From positions 135,096,039 through 135,160,038 of the forward strand of contig CAXKWD010000006.1 of the NCBI GenBank assembly GCA_964059195.1: a stretch of DNA of 64,000 nucleotides. Reading direction: 5' to 3'. The translations under genes and the position numbers were made by a program. The DNA comes from Ectobius pallidus. Lineage: Eukaryota > Arthropoda > Insecta > Blattodea > Ectobiidae. Positions 23,820-34,842 of the stretch are shown here, piece by piece. Numbering within the stretch: position 1 is the first letter of the stretch; each line of letters opens with the position of its first letter. The notes below the pieces were generated by a model that worked only from the letters and a program-made list of their open reading frames with translations, made no database searches and was not told the DNA's origin.

Positions 23820-24560
23820 AAAGTTTGATTGGAAATTAATAAGCAAACTATATGTTCAAGGAATGTCATGATAATGCTCTACAAAATATTAGATTATCAG
23901 ATAAAGCATTCGAAAAAGTGAAAAAATTCTAATATCTGCGAGTAAGATACAAATAATATTAAGGTAGAAGTTATGTATAAAATCAGGAAATGCTTGTTTT
24001 TATGCAATTCAGATACTTTTATCTTCTCGTTTAAATATAAAATGTATAAGACAATACCGATAGTGTTAAGTGGATGTGAGACGTGGTCCCTTACTCTTCG
24101 GGAAGAACATCATCTAAGAGTGTTCGAAAACAGGGTGGTTAGGAAAATATTAGGACCAGAGAGAGATGAAAACGTGGACAGGAGAAAACTTCATAATTAC
24201 GAGCTTCACCGAATATAGTAAGGGTAAGGGTAAGGGTAAGGGTAAGGATAAGGGTAAATATTTCACGGAGGATGAAATGGGCTGAACATGTTGAGCGAAT
24301 GGGAGAAGAATGACATATCTAAAAAATAATGACTGAGATACCGGAAGGGATGAGAACAGTTGAAAGACCTAGACGTAGTTGGAGGGCAATATTAGAATAG
24401 ATTTAAGGGAAGTAGGATTTGCAATGGATGCATGGATGGAGTTAGCACAGAAAGACGGGCTCATGTGAGGCCGGCAATGAACCTCCGGGTTCCATAACAT
24501 AGATAATATTCCTTTAACTTGCTTAGGAATTGTCTATAGCTATTGTCATAAAGTAATAAG
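23820..24560 (+). pseudogene. non-LTR retrotransposon (LINE), C-terminal reverse-transcriptase remnant
   Basis: Pieces of the post-catalytic region of a LINE reverse transcriptase follow in order but in different frames: AFEKVKKF (about 23908), KCLFLCNSDTF (23990), SGCETWSLTLREEHHLRV (24070) with FENRVVRKILGPERDE, then RRMKWAEHVERMGEE after a simple repeat, then RIDLREVGF, and a 3' end reading AGNEPPGS. At least two frameshifts and several stops are present, so it is dead. A hexamer array at 24219-24257 has expanded inside the coding part. The 3' UTR end (24485-24545) is shared with 28861-28942 and 50103-50164. The FADD catalytic core is not present. Confidence 0.8.
24219..24257 (+). repeat. 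(AAGGGT)n array inside a LINE
   Basis: About six hexamers, one with a substitution. It resembles neither TTAGG (insect) nor TTAGGG telomere repeats once strand and rotation are considered. Confidence 0.85.
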
Positions 24561-25135
24561 TAATTAAGTATTCCTCGTCTTAATAATGACTAGTGGAATG
24601 TTACAAGCTGGAAACAACTAATAGTAAAATACAACTTGTAGTAACTTCTTAGTAGGCCTGTGCTTCATCTCAATGCAAAACTTTAATGCGAATGCAGTTA
24701 AAGTTGTAGATACCCTGCATCCTGCCTTCCATAACAGCACTATAGAGCTAATATAATTAATTCCTTTTACATGAATTACTTGATTTCATTTTGGAGTGGA
24801 GATAGCAAATAAGAATAGAATGGTCAGCACAAAAGCGTCGACCCTCCGGCAGATTTTATTCCTATACCACATATCCCTCCTCCTTGTATCTCTCCGCCTC
24901 AGTGACCATGACCTCTATCTTTTGCAAGGGAGAATCACCCTCTACAGAGTGGTTCAGAAATATATCCCCTTCATAGATAAGGTAATCCCATTTAGTTCCA
25001 CTAAGGCTTCGAATGTTACATCAGTCTGTGTCAGGCTTGTCTTCTTGGATCCATGAAACCCACGCTGCGTCTTACTAAACTACCTTATATAAAACTCTGT
25101 GGCGCCATATCCCCAGGATGGACAAGGTATATCAG
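24561..25135. other. no gene
   Basis: No recognisable coding or repeat feature. A mildly GC-richer patch at 24830-24960 gives no family match. Confidence 0.45.
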
Positions 25136-25148
25136 TAACTTCTGTGTC

Positions 25149-25361
25149 GGCCTGGGTGTCGCTGTCTTTCTGTGCCCAAGATTGCGGGTTCGATCCCGGC
25201 CCAGGTCAATGGCATTTATGTGTGAATAAATGTGACAGGCCCATATCAGTACATTTACTGGTATGTAAAAGAACTCCTGCAGGACGAAATTCCGGCTCTC
25301 CGGCGACTGTCACAAGCCTAAGTTGAAGTACATCTCCCTCGTTAAATAACGACCAACCAAC
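25149..25361 (+). mobile_element. tRNA-derived SINE with 13-bp target duplication
   Basis: Flanked by the exact direct repeat TAACTTCTGTGTC (25136-25148 and 25362-25374). It begins with a tRNA-like head in which a perfect B box (GGTTCGATCCC) is present but the A box is lost. The head's ends pair (GGCCTGGGT with the GGCCCAGG region). The body reads TAAAAGAACTCCTGCAGGAC then ATTCCGGCTCTCCGGCG and ends GTTAAATAACGACC. This is a wording I remember as a common insect SINE type. SINEs move by borrowing a LINE reverse transcriptase; which LINE cannot be told here. Confidence 0.85.
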
Positions 25362-25374
25362 TAACTTCTGTGTC

Positions 25375-27050
25375 ATTCTACATCCATCTCTTAATTTCAT
25401 TGACAGAAAGCAGGATTATAAAGGCATGTGTTCAGCATGTAGACTCCTTGATCCTTGAAACTAGGCATATCTTTTCAGCCATATTGTCCTGATAATGTTC
25501 CACATATTCCATTATTTACAGCATTAATATTAAAACTCAATTGTTTCATGTATTGTGTATATTATTGCACAATCGGATATACTCGTTCATCCTCATTTAG
25601 AAAGCTCTTAACATGGAGGCCTGTAACCAATAAACAAAAAACCACAATCCCCCTAAGTGTGAGAAGAATCCAGAAACCCATGCACGGCTACGTGATTTGA
25701 GCCTGTAATATCTTCAATGAGAATCGGTTATGTCACCGCCATGTCGTTAAGTCAGACGTAAGTATGTAGGCCTCCTCAAGGAGTTGGTTTTAATTGCATT
25801 ACCCATTATAGTGTTTTTCATGATACAATAAGTATGTTGGTTGTAATAATTATCAGATATTTCTTAAACGTTTAATACATTCACGTTGACTAAATTGCGC
25901 TCTAAATACAAAATATACTATTTACAATTAATATCATAGTATACACGTATATTATTTTAAATGTGTTTACTTTTATAAAAACCTAATGTTTTATTACTAT
26001 TCTATGTTTGAATATTTTACATTTACATTTTTGCTTTAGAAAGAAAACTAATATCTTAATCTTCTTGCCCATATAAAACTCAATGGAAATTATAAATTTT
26101 ATAAAGTAGTAAAGAAAATTGTTTATAAAATAGAAACAGTTTTATAAAAAAAAAATGTTGTTTGTTATAAAGTGTGTGGAGTTAGTAGATTTCACTAAAT
26201 ATATCCTAAATAATCACCAAAGAAAGAATAATTTACATTGTGTTAATTAGATATATAAAACTTGAAGGCACCGTATAAAGCACTAATTCCTTAAAACACC
26301 TTTATCTTTATTTCTCCTTTCATTTTATTCAGTAGCAAGCGTAATGATGAAATATTTTCAACTCCTCTTTTTTGATTAATTTTGTAGTATTGTGCCTCGA
26401 CCATATTTCTTTATAACTCTCTCCCTTGTAGCTGCACAAACGGGATGTGAAGGGTAAGGAATGAGAGAAAAAGAGATATAAAAGGGGAGAGGAATGACAG
26501 TTTTATGTAGAGTTAGGGTAGAGAAGAGAAAGAAGAACATACTCGAATTACTTCGCTTCCAAGTTTTCATTTAATAAAACTCTTGATGGTCACAAAAACT
26601 CAAAGGATTTTGTCGCCTCGAAACAAAAGTGTCCAACTTAAAAAAGTCTTTGTTTTTTCCACTTCTATGTACATATTCAACATTTTAAAAATAATTGAGC
26701 GAGGCAGTAGTGAATGGATTGTGTTTGGAAACACACAGAACTTGCCATTGCATACAAATTCGTGCTAATTGAATGAGGGAGTAGGTTGTTCCAACAGTCT
26801 CTGTAAGTTACACAAAATAAAATCTAGATCACTAACATAGTTACCAAACTCATAGCCCCCCCCCCCAGGATTAGTGATGAGTTTGTTCCGCCTGAATTAA
26901 ATTTGTATAAATTAACATTATGCTGGATTAAACTAGAGAAGGAAAGTTTTCTTTCTAGTATGTAACAACTTTATAAACTGATTTTATCAATTGGCAAAAT
27001 ACTAAATTGTTGTTACTTTGTTCGCTTATGATAAACTTGAAATCCCTGAT
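25375..27050. other. AT-rich, no gene
   Basis: Short random frames only, including a minus-strand frame at 26376-26570 with no resemblance to a known protein. Confidence 0.5.
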
Positions 27051-27085
27051 CCGATTTTTTATGAAGTGTGAGTTAATGCTCACGT

Positions 27086-27693
27086 ACATATATATTCCAA
27101 CAGATACAACAAGTATTCAGCTGCTACTCAACATATTAGCCACCGGAATTGATACATTTGTCTTACCGTGGAACCAACTTTTGAATACCTGTGTCGTACA
27201 AGTCTGCCGCCAGGGATTTGAACCACTGTGTGACAACCATCTCCGCCTGTCTGTCTTTCTCTGTCATTTCTTGAGGTATAGGCAGAAATGGAAATCACTG
27301 GGAGCGAGGTCTGGGCTGTAAGGTGGATGTTTAAACACCTCCAGCAGGTCTCCAGCAGCAGTTTGGCTGAGAGGTGTTTAGCCTCCACCCTACAGCCCGG
27401 ACCTCACTCCCAGTGATTTCCATATTGTCCTACACCTCAAGAAATGACAGGGAATGACAGAAAATGAGGAGGAGATGTTTGTCACACAGTGTTTCAAATC
27501 CCTGGCGGCAGACCTGTATGTCACAGGTATTAAAAAGTCGGTTCCACGGCATGACAAATGTTTCAGTTCCGGTGTCAAATATGTTGATTAATAGCTGAAT
27601 ACTTCCTGTATCTGTTGGAATGTATATGTCCAAGAAATTGCGTTTTGTTTCTGTAAACGGCTCCAGGGAAACTTACTTTATGGACGCGCCTCA
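27086..27693. mobile_element. palindrome of two mariner 3' halves
   Basis: Two copies of the C-terminal part of a mariner transposase lie head to head. The right copy (plus strand, 27374-27693) reads PPPYSPDLTPSDFH, then SLAADLYVTGIKKSVPRHDK, with the third catalytic Asp in YSPD; a stop replaces a codon after HLKK. It ends in a terminal inverted repeat containing GGGAAACTTACTTTATGGAC, followed by TA. The left copy (minus strand, about 27086-27330) reads PPYSPDLAPSDFHFC and SIPVANM but lacks the terminal repeat. The arms are about 245 bp and meet at about 27340-27373, where AAACACCTC and GAGGTGTTT form the hinge. Confidence 0.85.
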
Positions 27694-27778
27694 TAAATTG
27701 ATCTACCTGCAATTATGGTGACTGTATTCTCCCTGTGAAACGATTAAATTGATATCGAATCCGCTTTGTCAATGTAAA

Positions 27779-28286
27779 TAAATAAATAAATAAATAAAAT
27801 AAGCCTATCGTGTCCCATGTAGGGCAAAGGCCTCCTAAGAAGGGTTTAGCTCCTCTTATCTAGCACGGCGAGCTACTCCGCGCTAGTGAAGTTGTTCGTG
27901 ATTTTGAGCGTCATGTACACTTGAACTTTAACACTTGGTCTTGAGCACTTAGTCTTGCGTATTGTTCAGGGTTTTCCCCAGTTCTTTCCACTCGTTTCTT
28001 CTTTTGGCTACCCTGGTCCATTGTTGGCCCACTTTATCCTTGAAAAGGTCCTCCCATCTCCTTTTTGGTCTTCCGCGCAGCCTTCTTCCTTGTCTGGGGT
28101 CCCATATGGTACTCCTGTATGTCCATCTATCGTCCACCAACCTCGAAACATGGCCACCCCATCTCCATTTAGTGCTTTCTGCTAGGTGAGCGATATCTGT
28201 CGTTTTTGCTGACTGGATTAGTGTAGTACTGTATTGGGGATTCTGTCCCTCAATGTGATGCCTAGGACTTTTCTTAACATTTTCAA
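27779..28286 (-). pseudogene. 5'-truncated LINE with 13-bp target duplication
   Basis: TTGTCAATGTAAA occurs exactly at 27766-27778 and 28287-28299, bracketing the insertion. On the minus strand the start reads KMLRKVLGITLRDRIPNTVL. After a one-base shift near 28225 it goes on as KTTDIAHLAESTKWRWGGHV and RGRPKRRWEDLF, the C-terminal tail of a LINE reverse transcriptase, ending NTQD and a stop. A 3'UTR of about 150 bp follows, and the tail at 27779-27800 is a TTTA repeat in the minus-strand sense. Only the last 100-odd codons were copied, as is usual for target-primed reverse transcription. It is a different LINE family from those at 24, 28.9 and 50 kb. Confidence 0.9.
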
Positions 28287-28300
28287 TTGTCAATGTAAAA

Positions 28301-28860
28301 TCTAAAAATTATGTCATATTTCGTTCAGCTTGTGTCCACCCTCAGTGAAATTTAAGTTAAAAATTAAAATATAGCCACATCAACCTACCATGATTGTGTG
28401 GTTATGGAGCTGCGTATTATCTGCCAGGCTCTGTGGTAAAACTTTACTTAAAGCTTTACCAACCAACATTGATATCGGATGCCCATAATGACAGAATTTA
28501 AGAAAATATAAGTTATTCAAATTATCATGTTATATCGTCACCACTATATGGTGATGCGTTCATCAAAAAACTAATTATTTATTTTAAAGAACCCTAGATG
28601 AATACCATGACTAATAAAATATATTCTTGTACACGGTTTTTCCCGATGTAAGTTATACCTAAAGGTTTCTTGTGTTTTTGAAGTAAAACTTCTTTAGTGG
28701 CGGTAGAGGGTAAATCTGGAAAATCAGTCACACTAAAACCGTCACGAAATCAGTCACAATCAGTCACGAAATCAGTCACACTCTTACTTGTTTCGGTGCG
28801 GACTGCACAGAAAACAATCAACTCAATGATTAGGAGTAATCAAAGGAAATTTTTCAGACC
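28301..28860. other. no gene
   Basis: A phrase of the type AATCAGTCACA is repeated at 28720-28785 (three to four times). Nothing else recognised. Confidence 0.5.
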
Positions 28861-28942
28861 TTACTTCCTCAATGGCAATAGACAATTCCTAAGCAATCTA
28901 AAGGTATATTATCTATTTTATGGAACCCGGAGGTTCATTACC
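28861..28942 (-). mobile_element. very short LINE 3' end
   Basis: The minus strand reads the last codons (AATGAACCTCCGGGTTCCAT) plus about 60 bp of 3'UTR of the LINE family seen at 24485-24545 and 50103-50164. It is an extremely 5'-truncated insertion, under 100 bp. Confidence 0.75.
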
Positions 28943-28949
28943 GCGCAAA

Positions 28950-29240
28950 TCCAAAATTAAAAAATACAAATTTCCAAAATCTAAAAAACAAATTTAAAAA
29001 TTATAACATAAAAAATCCAAAATTTAATAAATAATAAAATAAAAAATGTAAAAAAATAAAATAAAAAAATAAACAATTCAAAGATCGAAAATTTAAAAAA
29101 ATTCAAAATTCAAAATTCCAAAATTAAAAAGTCCAAAATCCAAAATTTATAAAGTCCAAAAACCCAATATTAAAAAGTCCAATAATGCAAAATTGAAAAA
29201 ATCCAATAATAAAAAATTGAAAAAATAAAAAAAGTTTTAC
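28950..29240 (+). repeat. A-rich degenerate tandem repeat
   Basis: Almost 300 bp of T/C-poor sequence made of variants of AAAATCCAAAATT and AAAAAGTCC. GAAGTAAAACTTC near 28680 and AGTTTTACTTC at 29235 are inverted relative to each other, so it may be the expanded core of a small inverted-repeat element. Confidence 0.5.
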
Positions 29241-29249
29241 TTCTGTCGC

Positions 29250-32200
29250 GTGGCGTTTCACGCACTCTTTTTTTCGTTATATTTGTAGCCGCAATGAGAC
29301 CGCATAGTTAATCGTCCTAAAATAAATAGGATTATAATATTAAATTTTTAAGTTTGTTTCTAAGAAAACACATTAATACGTTAATAACATCGTGGATCTA
29401 CCGTATAATGCTTATTGCATTAAGTTCCAAATAACAGCTGGCGACGGTGAGATGTTAGATTGTACTAAATGTAATTTTTTTCTGCCCATATCATAAAACG
29501 CTTATTGCACGTGATGTAACTGTTTCATAAAGGTATCCATTTCGGCAGAGATTTTCATTACAACACAAGTGTGATATCGATTATACACGGAATGATCTTC
29601 AAAACTTGAGAGCAGCAAATGAAACTGCATAAGAACCAGCTTGTATTAAAAATAGAATTAAAAAAACTCTGTTCGTGTTAATTTTTATCATATTAATTTA
29701 GTTAATTTCGTCTTGCAAAAATCCGTTCATTTCATGAAAACGGCCTAGAAACAAGCTTCGACTTGAGATTCAGTTTATAATTAAAGGAAAATGGATTATA
29801 AAATGAATGTAAGAAATGGATTAACTCGTTGAAATATAACCATCTTTAACACGTCTTCTTGCAAGAAGTCTTTTAGAAAGAGGGAGAGGACCATACGCCA
29901 TCAGCTGCCATCTATCGCAGAAGACAATAATTTTGAAAACTTGCTAACAGCTGATTGTAGTGTTAAACCGATTTTTTTATGGATCTACAATCTTAAAACA
30001 TAAACATTAAACTATGATTAGGGCCCGGAAGTTAATGTAGGCTATTTGCATGTTTATTAATTTAATATTAACACATCATTTCTACTGCCAAGGGACATTA
30101 TTTCTTTCAGTTTAGTAGTACATGTTTATTGGCATATTTTCAAGTTTTTAAGAGCTTATGTGCATGCATATTTGCTGTTTTTTAGGCATGAACTTCCGAG
30201 CCCTAATTATGATCGAACCAAAACAGTCGTATGTAACTTGCCAGTAATGACAATTTTAGATACGCGAATGAAAATTATGAAGCGAGCAAAGCAAGTATTA
30301 ACATACTTGACTCGTAATAAATGTCTTTATAGGTTCGTTGCATATAGCACTATATATGGCTTGCGTATTTTACGGATTGACAGACCCCGTCAGTAACGTA
30401 TAGGCCTAACCCTGTAAATCTTGAAGCGTAATCTCTCTGACCTGCAGAAAATAAAGAAAAAAATGATCAGACCTACAACAGCAGGATCTGCTAACACATT
30501 GTAAGAGGAAATGAAAGGGTCAGAGAAAATTGACTATATAGGCCTATACGAGCTGCCCATTTCTTTCCATAAGATGCCTGCAGAGCTAGCTGTCTATATC
30601 CAATGTTAGGCTATAAATCCTTGTAGCCGGCTGCTCCTTACTTTTCCTCACGAGTTTGGTTTGTTTCTGATATTTCCTTCTGTTTTTCTGTACCTGTATT
30701 ATCCATTTCATTACATTTAAGTAAGGACAATGTCAAATATAATAATAAAAAATTATGTGATACATTCACATGACTTTTTCTACCCTAGTCTTATTATTTT
30801 TTCACACTACATTCTGACATAGAATAAGCAATGTACAGCAGAAATGTCCGCTATATTATACAGTCCACACTCAGGCAATTCTTACGAGTAGTTACTGGTG
30901 AAATGGATTTAGTAAGTTCAATGTTGTGGTCAAGGCAAGTACGGAAGCTTCTAACTTTTCTTCAGAAAAATATTCTGCTAGGGGAAGAATGTTTTTTAAA
31001 GTTGTAAGTTTTTATTTAAACTACTGTCAAAAAATGTAAACGAAACCTTTAGAGTCTCTGAGAGAAAAGAAAGAAAGAAAGAAAAAAAAACTTTAATGCA
31101 AGGTGCTTAAAGTTGCGAACAATCGACATGAATCATGGTACAACATCGAAAAGTGCCTTAATGATTATAAAAATTCCTTTTTATTTGACTTTTTCTAGTT
31201 ATACTGTTCTGACACGGTGATGCTACTTGTATATTAAATAAAAATAGGGTTATAAAATTACCTTTTTTTTTGTGGAGTACCACCCAGTTTCGGTGTCATT
31301 TTCAAACTCTGGTTAAACAAATAAATAGGGTTACTATCCATATTTATTTATTTATTTATTTTGAAATAGTTTGTAGTGGTTACGTTACCAAATGGAATTA
31401 TTATCCTATGTTTTCATATTTCACGTAATAGTATTGAGTAATTCCATTTTTGTGGGGAAAAATTGCGTGCTTTCAAAATGTATCTTGTATATAACTTTAT
31501 GGTTTTTGTATATTTTTTACTAAGGTTATATCTCTGTTTAGCTCATGGATATTTTGTGTTTTGATTTATACCAAATAAATTAAACGATTTCTCTTTTATG
31601 TTATTCGAAACTTCATTTTATGAATGCACGTAGCAGAAGTTATTTATGTTTTATTAATTATTGACTTTATTTGTAATAGTTTTGTTATCGACATTGTGTA
31701 ATACATTCACGAAGAATTTCATTCAAAAGTGGAGATTTGGTCGGTAATTGGGCAGTGCACAGTTGGAATTCTGGGGAGGCAAAAAAGTAATTATGTATTA
31801 TTTTAATCATGGACTCAATCGCAATGCCATGCTTATTTTAAAGTTATCAATTGTCCCCGTTAGTCTGCACAGTTATACTACTTACATTCTGTATAATGTT
31901 ATTTCAGTGTCAACTGAGAGCGAAATTTTAGCGTATAACAAAGGGTGATTTCTAGCAACCGTTTGCACTGATTTTTGCTTTCTCTGCCGTTACTATAGGT
32001 AGTACTCTACTATAGGTAGAGGAAGTACCTATTATTTTCGTCTCTCAAACTCGAAGTTGAGTTTTTAACATAAATAAACGGTTTGAGATACCCTGAATTC
32101 ATAAATATTATTTTCGGAAGCATGTTTGTATGTGTGTGAACAGCCTACCTCCAGAACAGAAAATCGTATGAAAACAAAATTTTGTATTTGGGTTAGGCAT

Positions 32201-33200
32201 CTTCTGAGATCGTGACACGAAGATTGGCGACTACTTTCTCTTATTTACACGAAGAAAATTTAGTTTGCCTCAATTTTCTCGAAATAAGCTCAACGATTTT
32301 GTTAAAATTTTATACACGGGCTGCTATTACTGAGAGCTAAAATGTTTATTTGAACCTTTTTTCGAAAAAGAATTATCTGAAGGGTAGTTGAAATCACCAA
32401 CTCTGAATATGCGCTCTTTGCAATGTGACCTGCTGTTCTATATCAGAATGTGAAGTGAGAAAAATGTATTGGCGATGCTTAAAGTAAATATAGTTATCAG
32501 AATACATTAATCATTAATACGTTAGTACATTAATACATTGGGTTATGTATCCTAAGGGGATGCGATGTGGTAACGACATTCTCTTCATTTTTACAACCAA
32601 TTTACTTGAAAAGAATGTCATACATAATGTACTATACTGAGAGGCGAACCTTTATTTGGGCAGTGGAAGTTATATGAATTTGACATCAGATTTTTTTTTA
32701 TTTATATTATCAACCATCACACGGAGCTGTCTAAAAGTGTTTCGCGTCACTTTTAATGTGCAGTTTTAAACTCGAGTTTGAACGTCATTGCCACTGACAA
32801 ATTGTGCTTCACCACAACCAATACATTCACATTCAATGTATTGTACCCCTTTTAACGGTACTAGAAAAATCGCTGAGCAAATATCTAAATCGGCTTGCAA
32901 GTTCCACTAAATGAAACCTTAAAATTAGATACAAAGGTTACGCCTAACTTTCTTCTGCATACGTTTTGTATATTTTCTAGTATAATTTTTGAGCTAACAT
33001 TTCTTTGTATTACGTATTCAATTCTGAAATTAATTAAAGGTGGCCTTGCTCGGTTGCCATAGCAAACTAGGTAAAAAGAGCATCCCTGAGTCATATCAAT
33101 CGTGATTTTAAAAAGTCGAGAAAGACGTTGAAAGGGGGCAAACGAACATAAATTAATAGATGCCTCTGTTTTTTTAATTTCTCTTATGCAGGTAACAATT
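29250..33200. other. AT-rich, no gene
   Basis: No coding frame with family resemblance. Contains a (TTTA)n tract near 31342-31364. 32090-32300 is weakly like the diverged dispersed repeats (phrases on GTATGTGTGTGAACAG and ATCGTGACACGAAG). 33040-33160 is a fragment of the composite repeat family with GTTGCCATAGCAAA at 33053. Confidence 0.45.
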
Positions 33201-33207
33201 TAAGATA

Positions 33208-33390
33208 TAATCTAAAAAATGTTTTTTCACCACAGTACTAGTATTTTTTGTAGGACTAAGCAGAGTGTCATGCTGAATAAGAAAAATTATTTACTGATAT
33301 ATGTAAATAATTTTTCGTATTCAGCATTACACTCTGTCTAGTCCTACAAAAAATACTAGTACTATGCTGGAAAAAACATTTTTTAGATTA
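33208..33390. repeat. 183-bp near-perfect hairpin
   Basis: Arms of about 86 bp separated by a loop of about 8 bases near 33294-33302. The left arm runs TAATCTAAAAAATG ... CAGTACTAGTATTTTTTGTA and the right arm is its reverse complement with about five mismatches. It could be a foldback MITE or a recent inverted duplication. If transcribed it would form long double-stranded RNA. It is too long and too perfect for a typical microRNA precursor. Confidence 0.85.
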
Positions 33391-33702
33391 TTCATAAACG
33401 TACTAGTTGGAAAATTATTCACTTCATAATGAAGTTCATCGATGAAATTAAGATATATTGTGCCCTGCATTATCCATGTAAGTTACCGTGTGATGCATTT
33501 ATTGCATTTAAGTTTTTCTTCTCCAATTATGGAAATTTATTTGTAATAAAATAATTGTCTGTGAACATTTTGTAAAGAATACTCTTTACCGCTGTAATTT
33601 TCCGGTGTTCTGTGATGTGAATTTTGCTATCATCCCTGGCGTTATCGTGTTTCACAATGGAATATTTTGACGTCGCTTTGTATACATGATTTGTTATATA
33701 TA

Positions 33703-34090
33703 CAGGGTGTTTCAAAAATACTTTTACAAACTTCGGGCATGGGTTGTTTACAGCAAAAGAAGGAAAAAAAGTTCATATGAACATATGTATCCTTGTTTTC
33801 TCGTTAGGAACTGTTCAACACATTGGTACACTCATAACACGTCAAACACAAAACTCCTAACAAATGCTCGAAATGTCCTCCTCTTGCTTCTAGACATGCA
33901 TGCACTCATCGAATCATGAACTGTAGCATCCTTTCAAATACTACGGGATGGTGTCGAATGGTTTTGCAGCCTTCCATGACACGTCGATGAAAAGGATTAT
34001 GGGACATATATGTTCATATGAACTTTTTTCCTTCTTTTGGTGTAATGTACCCATGCCCGAAGTTTGTAAAAGTATTTTTGAAACACCCTG
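33703..34090 (-). mobile_element. 388-bp TIR element retaining a transposase C-terminus
   Basis: Inverted ends of about 84 bp, starting CAGGGTGTTTCAAAAATAC on both sides, flanked by TA (also readable as TATA). Between them the minus strand reads HPVVFERMLQFMIR, a stop, then VHACLEARGGHFEHLL. This matches the extreme C-terminus (ending HFEHLL) of a DDE transposase family I know from insect genomes, whose catalytic region contains a PPRSPDLTPLDFF-type motif. The element is an internal-deletion derivative that lost all catalytic residues but kept the gene's last 35 or so codons and both ends. Confidence 0.8.
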
Positions 34091-34439
34091 TATAGGGTAT
34101 ATATATATGGTGTATATGCCCTATACATTCCATAAGAAAATATTATAAGAAAAATATTCAGTGGCTAAAGATATTTTAAAAAGCAATGTTGTAAATTCAT
34201 TTCCCTAAGTTTGATACATAGTGTCTAGTGTGATATACTGTAAGAACATTTTAAATAAATTGTGATGTTTTAATATTAAGGCTTCGACTCTTAAATGCCA
34301 CTCTCTTCTGCTTATCTTCCAAATCCTACAATTCTCGATACCATTCTGTTTTATCATTACGCATTAATACGCTTGGCTCTCATTACAATTTTCACACCTG
34401 ATTACATGCCTTAACACTATCAGTACCAACCCACCCCAC

Positions 34440-34842
34440 AGCTCTTTACTCCTATTCTTTCAGAATTTCCAATATTCGATTATGGAACTCTTTGCCCATA
34501 AATATCAAGGTCTGTCCAAATGTTAGACAATTCAAACAAAACCTAACTCACTCAATCTTGTAGCTTTGTACGTAAAAAATATTAGGTCTAACTGGTTAAT
34601 GAAGCACAGAATCTAAAAGGAAGTGATAAGTGCTAAATTTCATTTGTTATCATTGTATAGTGTTTTAATGTAATTTTAATTATTATTGTTATTATTATTG
34701 TAATTTCATATCTTAACTTTAGTGTACTTTTTTTTGTAATTTTTTCCTTGTGATTGTAGATTTTGGATCCTGGTAGAGGGAAGAGAACACCTCATGGTCT
34801 TATCTCTACTAGGCTAAATAAATAAATAAATAAATAAATAAA
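34440..34842 (+). pseudogene. LINE 3' end with (AAAT)n tail
   Basis: 34467-34560 reads QISNIRLWNSLPINIKVCPN then VRQFKQNLTHSIL. This is the RLWNSLP...P.V..FK..L signature at the C-terminus of CR1/L2-like reverse transcriptases. A 3'UTR follows and ends GGTAGAGGGAAGAGAACACC, ACTAGGCTAAATAAATAAAT. The same terminal arrangement is on the minus strand at 19062-19135. The 5' limit is unclear and no catalytic domain remains. Confidence 0.7.

Noticed and set aside
24219..24257. Possible interstitial telomere repeat
   Set aside because: The hexamer is (AAGGGT)n, which is not a rotation or complement of TTAGG or TTAGGG.
33208..33390. microRNA precursor
   Set aside because: Arms about 86 bp and almost perfectly paired, unlike a typical insect pre-miRNA.
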